A stretch of DNA of 64,000 nucleotides from Sphaerisporangium rufum. Its GTDB lineage: Bacteria > Actinomycetota > Actinomycetes > Streptosporangiales > Streptosporangiaceae. The first letter of the stretch is position 1. Each line of letters begins with the position of its first letter. Shown one piece after another: positions 8,359 through 16,010 of the stretch. The translations under genes were made by a program, and so were the position numbers. The notes below the pieces were generated by a model. The model did no database searches and was not told where the DNA came from. It saw nothing but the letters and a program-made list of their open reading frames with translations. The DNA is taken from NCBI RefSeq assembly GCF_016863395.1, contig NZ_BOOU01000031.1:1-64000 (forward strand), in the 5' to 3' direction.

Positions 8359-9875
8359 CGGTGTCGCGGCGCGGCCTGCTGCGGCTGGCCGGCGCCGCCG
8401 GACTGGCCGCCGCGGCCGGGTGCGGGGAGACCGCGGGGGAGACCCTGAGCAGCGAGCTACGGCCGCCGGCCCCGTTCACCGTGCCGCTGCCGGTGCCGCC
8501 CGTCGCGGTCCCGGTGCGGCCCGGCCGCTACGAGCTGGCGCAGCGCGCCGCCCGGGTGGAGATCATCCCGGGCACGACGACCGAGATCTGGGGCTTCGGC
8601 GGCACCTTCCCCGGACCCACCCTGCGGCTGCGGCGCGGCGAGCGCGCCGTCGTGCGGGTGCGCAACGAACTGCCGGTGCCCACCTCGACCCACCTGCACG
8701 GCGGGGTGGTGCCGCCGGAGTCCGACGGGTACCCCACCGACCTGGTGGCACCGGCCGGCCACCGCCCGCCGGCCGCGCCGGGGGGACACCACGGGGCGGA
8801 TGGCACCGCGGTGACCTGGCACGACGGGGCCAAGGACTACGTCTACCCGGTGCGGCAGCGGGCGGCCACCCTGTGGTACCACGACCACCGGATGGACTTC
8901 ACCGGCCCGCAGGTCTGGCGCGGCCTGGCCGGCTTCGCCCTGATCGGGGACGTCGAGGAGGACGAGCTGCCGCTGCCCGCGGGCGAGCGGGACGTGCCGC
9001 TGATGATCTGCGACCGCGCCTTCGCCGCCGACGGCTCCTTCCGATACCCCGCGCTGGACCCCGCCCTGCGGGAGACCCCCGGGGTGCGCGGGGACTTCAT
9101 GGAGGGCGTCCAGGGCGACGTGATCCTGGTCAACGGGGCACCGTGGCCGGTGCTGGAGGTGGCGGCGGCCCGCTACCGGCTGCGGCTGCTCAACGCCTCC
9201 AACGCCCGGCGCTACCGGCTGGCGCTCACCGGCGGTGCCCGGTTTGTCCAGATCGGTAGTGATCTGGGGCTGCTCGGCGCGCCCGCCGTACGGGACACCA
9301 TCACCTTGGCCCCGGCCGAGCGGGCCGACGTGGTCGTGGACTTCTCCGGCCACCGGCCCGGCGCGGTGGTGACGATGGTCAACCGGTTCGGCGCCGGCCC
9401 GACCCGGGACGTGATGCGCTTCCAGGTCACCCGCCGGGTGCGGGACGACAGCGCGGTGCCCGCCCGGCTGCCCGCCCTGGAACCCGCGGTCCCGGGCGAC
9501 GCGGCGGCGCGCCGCAGGTTCGACTTCCGCCGCACCGGCCAGGGCGGCGCGGCCGCCTGGACGATCAACGGGCGCCGGTTCCGGCCGGGGGAGCCGCTGG
9601 CCCGGCCCCGGCTGGGCACCGCCGAGGTGTGGCGGCTGGTCAGCGACTTCCACCATCCGGTCCACGTGCACCTGGCCCGCCTGCGGGTGCTGGCCCGCGG
9701 CGGCCGGGCGCCGGGCCCGGCGGACGCGGGCTGGAAGGACACCGTGGACGTGCGGCCGTACGAGGTGGTCGACGTTCTCGCCCGCTTCGAGGGGTACCGG
9801 GGGCGGTACATGATGCACTGCCACAACCTCGAACACGAGGACATGGCGATGATGGCGGATTTCGAAGTGGTCTGA
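8337..9875 (+). CDS. Tat-exported multicopper oxidase
   Basis: Laccase/CueO-type oxidase that couples one-electron oxidation of a substrate (metal ion or phenol) to O2 reduction outside the cytoplasm. The N-terminus has a twin-arginine signal (VSRRGLLRLAG) ending AAAAGC, which could also act as a lipobox. Copper ligands are all present: THLHGG, WYHDH, HPVHVH, and HCHNLEHEDM carrying the T1 Cys, His and Met. At about 506-512 aa it fits the three-cupredoxin type. Two starts are possible: GTG 8337, with a GGGGG element upstream, and GTG 8355, which overlaps the previous stop as GTGA. Both keep the Tat signal. A hairpin terminator follows. Confidence 0.9.
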   Translation: MDPARRVTVSRRGLLRLAGAAGLAAAAGCGETAGETLSSELRPPAPFTVPLPVPPVAVPVRPGRYELAQRAARVEIIPGTTTEIWGFGGTFPGPTLRLRRGERAVVRVRNELPVPTSTHLHGGVVPPESDGYPTDLVAPAGHRPPAAPGGHHGADGTAVTWHDGAKDYVYPVRQRAATLWYHDHRMDFTGPQVWRGLAGFALIGDVEEDELPLPAGERDVPLMICDRAFAADGSFRYPALDPALRETPGVRGDFMEGVQGDVILVNGAPWPVLEVAAARYRLRLLNASNARRYRLALTGGARFVQIGSDLGLLGAPAVRDTITLAPAERADVVVDFSGHRPGAVVTMVNRFGAGPTRDVMRFQVTRRVRDDSAVPARLPALEPAVPGDAAARRRFDFRRTGQGGAAAWTINGRRFRPGEPLARPRLGTAEVWRLVSDFHHPVHVHLARLRVLARGGRAPGPADAGWKDTVDVRPYEVVDVLARFEGYRGRYMMHCHNLEHEDMAMMADFEVV

Positions 9876-9891
9876 CCGGGTCGCGCGGAGC

Positions 9892-9923
9892 GGGCCCCGC
9901 CGGGAATGCACCCGGCAGGGCCC
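9892..9923. terminator. Hairpin between convergent genes
   Basis: Two 6-bp stem blocks (GGGCCC/GGGCCC and GCCGGG/CCCGGC) separated by a C/A mismatch close over an AATGCA loop. It lies 16 bp after the oxidase stop and 24 bp before the end of the oppositely oriented LPMO gene, so it can serve both. Confidence 0.6.
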
Positions 9924-9947
9924 GAGCCGATTCAACGGTTCAGCAGA

Positions 9948-10616
9948 TCAGGTGAAATTGACGTCGCTGCAGAAGAAGAACGTCTGGTCAAAGTGCGAGG
10001 CCTGCCAGATCGTGTAGAACACCGCACGGCCGCTGCGCCCGGAGAGGTTCACCGGGATGTTGTAGTACTCGGCCGGCGCGTACCTGGCGGTCTTGGTCAC
10101 CAGCTGCAGGTCGCCCCAGGTGAGCTTCTGGGTCAGCGGATTGAAGCCCTGCTTGGTGACGTACACCAGGATGTAGTCCGCGCCGTGCCGCGCCTGGTCC
10201 TGCAGTTTGATGGTGAGGCCGGCGCGGACGTTGGTCGCCTTCCAGTCTCCGGGGTTGTCCATGGCGCGGTACCGGCCGGCCTCGGTGCGTCCGGCGCTGC
10301 ACAGCTGACCATCGGGAATGACGGCCTGGAAGTTGCCCGCCGCGCCCTCCCGGTACAGGCCGTTCCAGTTCCACATGGCGTTGACGTCGGTCTGCCAGGC
10401 CTGCCAGCACATCGGGTCCTGCTGGGCCATGGCCGGGTTCTGGAAGTCGCTGCCCCAGCGCAGCCAGCACCCGTAGTTGCGGGAGGCGGGGTCGACCACC
10501 GAGCCGTGCGCGGACGCGGCGGTGGCCAGCGGGACGATCGCGAGCAACGCGAGGGCGAGCGCCGCCAGGGCCCGGGGTATGAGCCTGCGGCGAGTGCGGG
10601 AAAAGGGTCGCTTCAT
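9948..10616 (-). CDS. Secreted lytic polysaccharide monooxygenase, family AA10
   Basis: Copper enzyme that oxidatively cleaves crystalline polysaccharide (cellulose or chitin) outside the cell. The 222-aa precursor has an Arg-rich n-region, a hydrophobic core and a signal-peptidase site ASA|HGS, so mature His1 (residue 37) becomes the N-terminal histidine-brace ligand. The second brace histidine is His144 in QARHGADY, with an aromatic axial region FDQTFFFCSDVNF at the C-terminus. The NYGCW and NWNGLY landmarks are typical of the single-domain actinobacterial AA10 group active on cellulose or chitin. There is no separate carbohydrate-binding module. AGGAG lies 7 bp before the ATG. It is a paralogue of the LPMO at 11037-11717. 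Confidence 0.93.
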   Translation of the reverse strand: MKRPFSRTRRRLIPRALAALALALLAIVPLATAASAHGSVVDPASRNYGCWLRWGSDFQNPAMAQQDPMCWQAWQTDVNAMWNWNGLYREGAAGNFQAVIPDGQLCSAGRTEAGRYRAMDNPGDWKATNVRAGLTIKLQDQARHGADYILVYVTKQGFNPLTQKLTWGDLQLVTKTARYAPAEYYNIPVNLSGRSGRAVFYTIWQASHFDQTFFFCSDVNFT

Positions 10617-10654
10617 CGGGGGTCTCCTGATTCTCGGTGGTGGTGTACCGATTC

Positions 10655-10668
10655 CGGGAGCGCATCCG
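10655..10668 (-). promoter_or_regulatory. Degenerate CebR/CelR-like operator upstream of LPMO 1
   Basis: Matches 10 of 14 bases of the CebR/CelR consensus TGGGAGCGCTCCCA (cellulose-utilisation repressors of Streptomyces and Thermobifida), including the unbroken core GGGAGCGC. It lies 39 bp upstream of the start codon. The equivalent position before the second LPMO has a better match, which supports it. Confidence 0.45.
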
Positions 10669-10715
10669 AAGTTTATCCCTGACCGGTGGCCGTCCGAAAG
10701 ATTTACCGCTTAAGG

Positions 10716-10726
10716 TGAAACTTTCA
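10716..10726 (-). promoter_or_regulatory. TGAAACTTTCA palindrome upstream of LPMO 1
   Basis: Perfect 11-bp palindrome (TGAAA-C-TTTCA) 100 bp upstream of the LPMO start. The other LPMO has TGAAAGTTTCA at almost the same distance. It resembles GAAANTTTC elements seen near actinomycete glycan-degradation genes; the regulator is not known from this sequence. Confidence 0.45.
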
Positions 10727-10728
10727 TA

Positions 10729-10980
10729 ATGCCACAACTCGTTTCCGCCCGCCCCTGTCGCAGCCCTTTCGTGCGCTACGCCCAACTCAAGATCGTTCGG
10801 CATTCGATGGCACCGCTGCAGCGCCGGGTCCTGGAACTCCGGGACGATCTCACGGCTTATGACGGCATGTATGTGGCGCTCGCCGAGGCGCTGCGGCTTC
10901 CGCTGCTGACCGATGACGCCAAGTTCGCCGGTTCGGTGGGTCACCGGGCGGAGATCCACCGTTATCCACCACCCCGGTGA
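10729..10980 (+). pseudogene. C-terminal remnant of a VapC-like PIN-domain toxin
   Basis: From about residue 27 the product reads like the second half of a VapC PIN nuclease: RVLELRDDLTAYDGMYVALA followed by LPLLTDDAKFA and GHRAEIHRY. The motifs YDGMYVALAE and LLTDDAKFA carry the third and fourth PIN acidic positions. The N-terminal half with the first catalytic Asp and the expected upstream VapB antitoxin are absent: upstream lies only the LPMO promoter region. The 83-aa frame from 10729 has no convincing ribosome site. It is therefore taken as a decayed toxin-antitoxin locus, probably inactive. Confidence 0.6.
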
Positions 10981-10992
10981 GGCCGGGATGAG

Positions 10993-11029
10993 GGAGGGCT
11001 CCGCCGGGGGCAGGCCGGCGGAGCCCTCC
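10993..11029. terminator. 13-bp-stem hairpin terminator downstream of LPMO 2
   Basis: GGAGGGCTCCGCC pairs perfectly with GGCGGAGCCCTCC across an 11-base loop, starting 8 bp beyond the stop of the second LPMO (minus strand). The VapC remnant ends just before it on the other strand. Confidence 0.75.
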
Positions 11030-11036
11030 GGGTGCG

Positions 11037-11717
11037 TCAGACGAAGTTGACGTCACTGCAGATGAAGTAGGTCTGGTCCATGTGCGAGGCCTGCCAGATC
11101 GTGTAGATCAGGGCGCGGCCGCTGCGGCCCGGGATGTTGACCGGGATGCTGTAGTTCTGGCTCTGGCCGTACCGGCCGGTGCGGGTCACCAGCTGCAGGT
11201 CGTTCCAGCCGAGCGCCCGGGTGCTGGGGTCGACGCCGGGCTTGGAGACGTAGACCAGGAAGTAGTCGGCGCCGTGGCTGGCCTGGTCGTACAACTTGAT
11301 GGTGATGTTGGCGCCGACGTTGGTGGTCTTCCAGGCGCCCACGGTGTCCATCGCGTTATAGCGGCCGCCCTCGGTGTGGCCGCCGCTGCACAGCTGTCCG
11401 TTGGGCACGACGGCCTGGAAGTTGCCGGCCGAGCCGTTGCGGTAGAGCCCGTTCCAGTTCCACATGGCCTGGGGTTCGGCCTGCCAGGCCTGCGCGCACA
11501 TCGGGTCGGTCTGCGCCATGTTGGGGTTGAGGTGGTCGCTACCCCAGCGCTGCCAGCAGCCGTAGTTGCGGGAGGCCGGGTCGATCACCGAACCGTGCGC
11601 GGACGCGGTGGTGGCCAGCGAGAGGACCGAGAGCAGCGCGAGGACGAGCACGGCCAGCGGCCGCGACACCGGACCGATGCGGCGGGCGCGACCGGCACGG
11701 TGGGGGGAGTGTGACAT
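11037..11717 (-). CDS. Secreted lytic polysaccharide monooxygenase, family AA10 (second copy)
   Basis: Second single-domain AA10 copper monooxygenase, very similar to the one at 9948-10616 throughout the mature domain (HGSVIDPASRNYGCW, NWNGLYRNGSAGNFQAV, DQTYFICSDVNF). The 226-aa precursor is cleaved at ASA|HGS, giving His41 as N-terminal copper ligand. The second ligand is the His in QASHGADY. Start ATG 11717 has AGGAG eight bases upstream and gives a compact signal peptide; longer readings to 11855 run through the conserved upstream control region. The pair probably arose by duplication, with a PIN remnant now between the copies. Confidence 0.93.
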   Translation of the reverse strand: MSHSPHRAGRARRIGPVSRPLAVLVLALLSVLSLATTASAHGSVIDPASRNYGCWQRWGSDHLNPNMAQTDPMCAQAWQAEPQAMWNWNGLYRNGSAGNFQAVVPNGQLCSGGHTEGGRYNAMDTVGAWKTTNVGANITIKLYDQASHGADYFLVYVSKPGVDPSTRALGWNDLQLVTRTGRYGQSQNYSIPVNIPGRSGRALIYTIWQASHMDQTYFICSDVNFV

Positions 11718-11757
11718 CTGGCGATCTCCTGTGTTTCGGCGGAGGGGAACCGAGCTT

Positions 11758-11771
11758 TGGGAGCGCCCCCC
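11758..11771 (-). promoter_or_regulatory. CebR/CelR-like operator upstream of LPMO 2
   Basis: Matches 12 of 14 bases of TGGGAGCGCTCCCA, within a wider GCTTTGG/CCAAAGC dyad (11754-11776). It lies 41 bp upstream of the start codon, nearly the same distance as the weaker site before the first LPMO. It suggests induction of both enzymes by cello-oligosaccharides. Confidence 0.6.
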
Positions 11772-11818
11772 AAAGCTAACCCTGACTGAGTGCTGTTGGA
11801 AAGTCTGACGAGTGAAGT

Positions 11819-11829
11819 TGAAAGTTTCA
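11819..11829 (-). promoter_or_regulatory. TGAAAGTTTCA palindrome upstream of LPMO 2
   Basis: Perfect 11-bp palindrome 102 bp upstream of the start, matching the one before the other LPMO in sequence and distance. Blocks such as CCCTGAC and GAAAG(T/A)(C/T)T between the palindrome and the CebR-like box are also shared. Confidence 0.45.
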
Positions 11830-11938
11830 GCATTCGCCTTCCGGTCGCCGTGCACAGCGCAACCGGCCGGTGGCGGACGGTGCGGCTTTCCGGGACACTC
11901 GCACTGATCACCGGAAACCCGCGGCGGAAGGACGGCAC

Positions 11939-12673
11939 ATGACTCACCCGGTCGTGTCCCGCGAGGAATGGCTGGCCGCGCGCCGGCTGCTGCTCGAACA
12001 GGAGAAGGAGGCGACGCGCTTACTCGACGAGGTGCGCGCGCGGCGCCGGGCGCTGCCCATGGTGGCGGTCGAGAAGGACTACCGCTTCACCGGGCCGGAC
12101 GGCCCGGCCGGGCTGGCCGACCTGTTCGAGGGACGGCGCCAGCTCATCGTGTACCACTTCATGTTCGCCCCCGACTGGGAGGAGGGCTGCACCAGCTGCT
12201 CGCTGCTGGTCGACAACATCGGCCACCTGGCGCACCTGCACGGCGCGGACACCACGCTGGCGCTGGTGTCCCGGGCACCGGCCGAGAAGATCGCGGCGTT
12301 CCGGGCCCGGATGGGCTGGCAGGTTCCCTGGTACTCCTCGCACGGCGATGACTTCAACTACGACTTCCACGCCAGCAACGACGAGCAGGTCGCGCCGGTC
12401 GAGTACAACTACTACGACAAGGCCGCCCTGGAACGGCGCGGGCTGCACTTCTTCACCAAGGGCGAGGGGCACGCGGCCAGCGTCTTCGTCCGCGACGGGG
12501 ACGGCCCGGACGCGCGGGTGCTGCACAGCTACTCCTGCTACGGCCGCGGCCCGGAGCTGCTGGTCGGCACGTTCAACTACCTGGACCTGACCCCGTCCGG
12601 CCGGCAACGGCACATCAGCGAGTTCCCGCACCACGACCGGTACGGTGCGGCCTCCGGCGGTACCTGTCACTGA
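11939..12673 (+). CDS. DUF899 thioredoxin-like family protein
   Basis: 244-aa cytoplasmic protein of the DUF899 family, related to thioredoxin-fold proteins. Recognisable features are ARRALLxxEKE-like N-terminal helices, the conserved YRFTGPDG, the block IVYHFMFAPDWEEGCTSCS with a CxxC pair at the thioredoxin active-site position, and a late VFHTYSxYxRG-like segment (VLHSYSCYGRG). Biochemical role is undetermined; a redox or detoxification role is often suggested. ATG 11939 is chosen because GGAAGGA lies upstream and the protein begins as family members do. It appears to be monocistronic. Confidence 0.85.
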   Translation: MTHPVVSREEWLAARRLLLEQEKEATRLLDEVRARRRALPMVAVEKDYRFTGPDGPAGLADLFEGRRQLIVYHFMFAPDWEEGCTSCSLLVDNIGHLAHLHGADTTLALVSRAPAEKIAAFRARMGWQVPWYSSHGDDFNYDFHASNDEQVAPVEYNYYDKAALERRGLHFFTKGEGHAASVFVRDGDGPDARVLHSYSCYGRGPELLVGTFNYLDLTPSGRQRHISEFPHHDRYGAASGGTCH

Positions 12674-12908
12674 GCCGTCCGGGCGGTCGTTCCACGTCCT
12701 CGAATCGGAAATCTCAGCGTTTTTTAAGACGGCGCGCGTTGGCGGGCTGACCTGGCCGAAAGCGGAGGTGCCCAAGGTCGCGGCCGTTCGGCGGGGTGGC
12801 ATGGCCCGGGGTCGAAGGGGCAGGCTGTCTCGCCGGGGGCCTGCGCGGTAAGGCTTCCCGTCAAGGAGACGCGACGACACGCTGGACCCGCTGAGGACAT
12901 GGGAGGAC

Positions 12909-13766
12909 ATGGTGACATCGACCAACCGTGACACGCCGGACGCACCCCGGAGCGAGGGGAGGGTGCCGCGCCGGGGCATCCCGCGGCCGCTGTTCGTCGC
13001 CGCCACCGCGGTGCTGCTCACCTCCGGCGGCATCGGGGTGGCGGCGGCCTCGGCGGGCTCGCCGGTGACCCCGCCGCCGGTGGAGACGCCGACGCCCACC
13101 GCGTCCGGCGAGCCGACGCCCCCGCCCACCGGCGTTCCCACCCCGCCCGCCACCGACATCCCCACTCCGACTCCGCCGACCACGCCGAGCCCGACGCCGC
13201 CGCCGGTCAGCACGGCGCGGCCCACCGCGCATCCGCTGCAGTTCTCCGGGGCGCTGCACGGCGAGGCGACCGCGGGGACCAAGGACCCATGCGTCTTCGT
13301 CACGGTGCTCGCCCAGACCGGCGAGGCGACCGTGGTGTCGGAGGACTCGCTCACCGTGCGCAGCGCCGACGGCTTCGAGCAGACCTACGCGCTGTCCGAC
13401 GCCACCCGGGTCGTCGCCGGCAAGCGCGGCAACGGCGACGTGCGGCAGGGCGACCAGGTCTCGCTCACCGCCACCTACCAGCCGGCCGGGCTGACCGCCG
13501 CCTACGTCTACGACCTGTCCCGCCAGCCGAAGTCCCGCGGCCACGTCCGGTGGTACCTGGGGCACGCCGTGCCGCCCGGCCCCGCCGCGTGGCGGACCCC
13601 GCAGCCCTGCCCGACCCCGTCACCGACCCCGACCGAGAGCCCCACCGAGCAGCCGACGGAGACGCCGCCGGTGCCCACCCCGACCGGTACCGAGGTCCCG
13701 ACGCCCGAGCCCACCGACTCGGCCACCCCCGTCCCGACCGAGACCGCGCCGGCTCCCGGCTCGTAG
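12909..13766 (+). CDS. Secreted/anchored protein with Pro-Thr-rich linkers around a DUF5666-like domain
   Basis: 285-aa protein of unknown function. After a short basic tail comes a hydrophobic segment FVAATAVLLTSGGIGVAAASA that works as a signal peptide or anchor. A PTP/TPT-rich linker covers residues about 50-105, a compact beta-rich domain about 110-215 (GEATVVSEDSLTVRSADG, VVAGKRGNGDVRQGDQVSL), and a second Pro/Thr/Glu-rich tail runs to the end. The globular part resembles the DUF5666-type beta-barrel repeats of cell-surface proteins. The linkers suggest a cell-wall location. The low-complexity coding DNA is clearly in frame. Nothing links it to its neighbours. Confidence 0.75.
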   Translation: MVTSTNRDTPDAPRSEGRVPRRGIPRPLFVAATAVLLTSGGIGVAAASAGSPVTPPPVETPTPTASGEPTPPPTGVPTPPATDIPTPTPPTTPSPTPPPVSTARPTAHPLQFSGALHGEATAGTKDPCVFVTVLAQTGEATVVSEDSLTVRSADGFEQTYALSDATRVVAGKRGNGDVRQGDQVSLTATYQPAGLTAAYVYDLSRQPKSRGHVRWYLGHAVPPGPAAWRTPQPCPTPSPTPTESPTEQPTETPPVPTPTGTEVPTPEPTDSATPVPTETAPAPGS

Positions 13767-13808
13767 CCGGGCGTTCGGGCCGGCCCGCCTCGCACTCCGC
13801 CCGCCGTC

Positions 13809-15296
13809 TCAGCCGACCGGTGCGTCCGGCCGCGGGACGGCCGCGGATGCGGGGGCCGGCGCCGCGGCGCGGTGCGGCAGCGTGCCGGCCACCAGGAGCG
13901 CGGCGGTGAGCAGGCCGGCGCCGACGAGGAAGGCCAGCCGGTAGCCGGCGGTGAGGGCCGCGTCCGGGGCGGCGCCGGCGTCGAGCAGGCCACCGGTGCG
14001 CGCGGCGGCCAGCGTGGACAGCACCGCGACGCCCAGGGCCATGCCGATCTGCTGGGTGGTGTTGAACAGCCCTGACACCAGACCGGCGTCATGCTCGCCG
14101 GCACCGGACATGCCGAGCGTGGTCAGCGCGGGCAGCGCGAGCCCGAAGCCGGCGGCCAGCAGCATCACCGGCAGCAGGTCGGTCGGGTAGCGGGCGCCGA
14201 CGGGCAGCCGGGCGAGCAGCAGGAGCATGGCGATCAGCAGGATGAGGCCGGTGACCAGCACGGCGCGCTCGCCGAACCGCGCGTTCAGCCGGGCCGACAG
14301 GCCGAGCGACACCACCCCTATGCCGGCCGCCGCCGGGAGCATGGCCAGCCCGGTGCCCGCCGCGCCGTACCCCAGCACCTTCTGCAGGTACAGCGCGAGG
14401 AGGACCTGGAAGGCGAACAGCGCGGCGACCATCAGCGCCTGGACGACGTTGGCCCCGGTGACGGCTCGGGACCGCAGGACGCGCGGCGGCATCAGCGGGT
14501 GGCGCGCGGTGGCCTGGCGGACCGCGAACCCGGCCAGCAGGGCGACGGCCAGCACGCCGCGGGCGATGGTGGCCGCGGACGGGTGTTCCTGCTCGCCGGC
14601 CGTGATGACGGTGGAGATGCCCAGCATCAGGCCGGCGGTGACCAGTAGCGCGCCGGCCACGTCGGCGCCGGCCCGCAGGCCGAGGCCGCGGTCGGCGGGC
14701 AGCGCGCGGACCGCGACGGCGAGCGAGACGGCGCCGATGGGCAGGTTGATAAGGAAGATCCAGTGCCAGTTCAGCGCCTCGGTGAGCACGCCGCCGAGCA
14801 CCTGGCCGATCGAGGCGCCGGCCGCGCCGGTGAAGGCGAAGACGGCCAGGGCGCGGGACCGTTCCCGGGGTTCGGTGAACATGGTCACCAGGATGCCGAG
14901 GCCGACCGCGGAGGCCATCGCGCTGCCGGCCCCCTGCAGGAACCGCGCGGCGACCAGCAGCGCGGGAGTGGTGGCCGCGCCGGCCAGCACCGAGGCCGCG
15001 GTGAACACGGCGGTGCCGGCCAGGAACATCCGTTTGCGGCCGATCAGGTCGCCGAGCCGCCCGGCGAGCAGCAGCAGGCTGCCGTAGGCGACCAGGTAGG
15101 CGTTGACGACCCAGCTGAGGCCGGCCGGGGAGAAGCGGAGGTCGTCCTGGATGGCGGGCATGGCCACCGTGACGATGCTGCCGTCCAGAATGATCATCAG
15201 GGTGCCGGCGGCGATGACGCCGAGGGCGAGCCGCCGGGAACGCGCGCCCGGCGGGGCGGCGGCGGACGGGGTGGAGGTCTGGGGCCGTGCGGACAT
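13809..15296 (-). CDS. MFS drug exporter, DHA2 (EmrB/QacA) family, 14 TM
   Basis: Proton-driven multidrug efflux protein of 495 aa with about 14 hydrophobic segments. It has the DHA2 hallmarks: DGSIVTVAMPAIQDDL in TM1, GRLGDLIGRKRMF in loop 2-3 (MFS motif A), and GxxxGPxxGG-like motif C as GASIGQVLGGVLTE. It is transcribed just downstream of a MarR regulator (65 bp gap) on the same strand, the classical arrangement for a MarR-controlled efflux pump. The substrate is unknown. Confidence 0.93.
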   Translation of the reverse strand: MSARPQTSTPSAAAPPGARSRRLALGVIAAGTLMIILDGSIVTVAMPAIQDDLRFSPAGLSWVVNAYLVAYGSLLLLAGRLGDLIGRKRMFLAGTAVFTAASVLAGAATTPALLVAARFLQGAGSAMASAVGLGILVTMFTEPRERSRALAVFAFTGAAGASIGQVLGGVLTEALNWHWIFLINLPIGAVSLAVAVRALPADRGLGLRAGADVAGALLVTAGLMLGISTVITAGEQEHPSAATIARGVLAVALLAGFAVRQATARHPLMPPRVLRSRAVTGANVVQALMVAALFAFQVLLALYLQKVLGYGAAGTGLAMLPAAAGIGVVSLGLSARLNARFGERAVLVTGLILLIAMLLLLARLPVGARYPTDLLPVMLLAAGFGLALPALTTLGMSGAGEHDAGLVSGLFNTTQQIGMALGVAVLSTLAAARTGGLLDAGAAPDAALTAGYRLAFLVGAGLLTAALLVAGTLPHRAAAPAPASAAVPRPDAPVG

Positions 15297-15361
15297 GGTG
15301 TCTCCTCATCAAGCGATGAAGAGACCGTAGCAGATGGTTTTGTTGTAGACGATATGCGGGA

Positions 15362-15850
15362 TCACTTCTCCGGCCGCCGGGCACGGCGCACCGGGCGCCC
15401 GCTCTCCACCGGCGTGGCCAGGTGCCCGGTGACCAGGCGGTCCATCACGCGCAGGAACACCTCCCGCTCCTGCTCGGTCAGCGCGGCCAGCACCTGCTCG
15501 TGCACCCGGTCCACGATCCGCCGGCTGCGCTCGGCGACCCGCGCCCCCTCCGGGGTGACCGCGATGATCCGGGCCCGCCGGTCGGTGGCCGAGGGGCGGC
15601 GCTCGGCCAGCCCCGCCTTCTCCAGCGCGTCCACGGTGACCACCATCGTGGTCTTGTCCATGTCGCCGATCTCGGCCAGCTGGATCTGGGTGCGCTCCTC
15701 CTCCAGCGCGTGCACCAGAACGCAGTGCATCCGCGTCGTCAGCCCCACCTCGGCCAGCGCCGCCGCCATCCGGGTGCGCAGGACGTGACCGGTGTGGTCC
15801 AGCAGGTAGGACAGATCTGGCGTGGTGCCCGCCGATGCCATCGCCGTCAT
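15362..15850 (-). CDS. MarR-family transcriptional regulator
   Basis: 162-aa winged-helix repressor, probably of the downstream efflux gene. The recognition region reads IGDMDKTTMVVTVDALEKAGLAERRPSATDRRARIIAVT in two pieces: DKTTM..LEKAGL (helices) and RRPSATDRRARII (wing with the conserved DxRxR). The N-terminal and C-terminal helices form the dimer interface. Many MarR proteins release DNA on binding phenolics, which are often substrates of the adjacent pump. The 65-bp gap before the MFS gene contains an AT-richer TTTTGTTGTAGACGATAT stretch that could be its operator. This is a guess, as the dyad is poor. Confidence 0.9.
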   Translation of the reverse strand: MTAMASAGTTPDLSYLLDHTGHVLRTRMAAALAEVGLTTRMHCVLVHALEEERTQIQLAEIGDMDKTTMVVTVDALEKAGLAERRPSATDRRARIIAVTPEGARVAERSRRIVDRVHEQVLAALTEQEREVFLRVMDRLVTGHLATPVESGRPVRRARRPEK

Positions 15851-16010
15851 GCCACCAGCCTATGGGCCGTGTACTAGCGTGTGCCACCTGCGGTGGGTGA
15901 CCGCGCGGTGTGCTTCGACCGCGATGGGGCAGTGGTGCCGATCGAACCGGTGCGCGCCCAGGTGCGCCCTGGTGGGAGTGGGGTCGCGGGGGCGAGGGGA
16001 GAGTCGAGCG

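Noticed and set aside
12674-12908. Small ORF or promoter element between the DUF899 and DUF5666-like genes
   Set aside because: A TTTTTTAAG stretch is present, but no stem precedes it and no conserved frame is seen.
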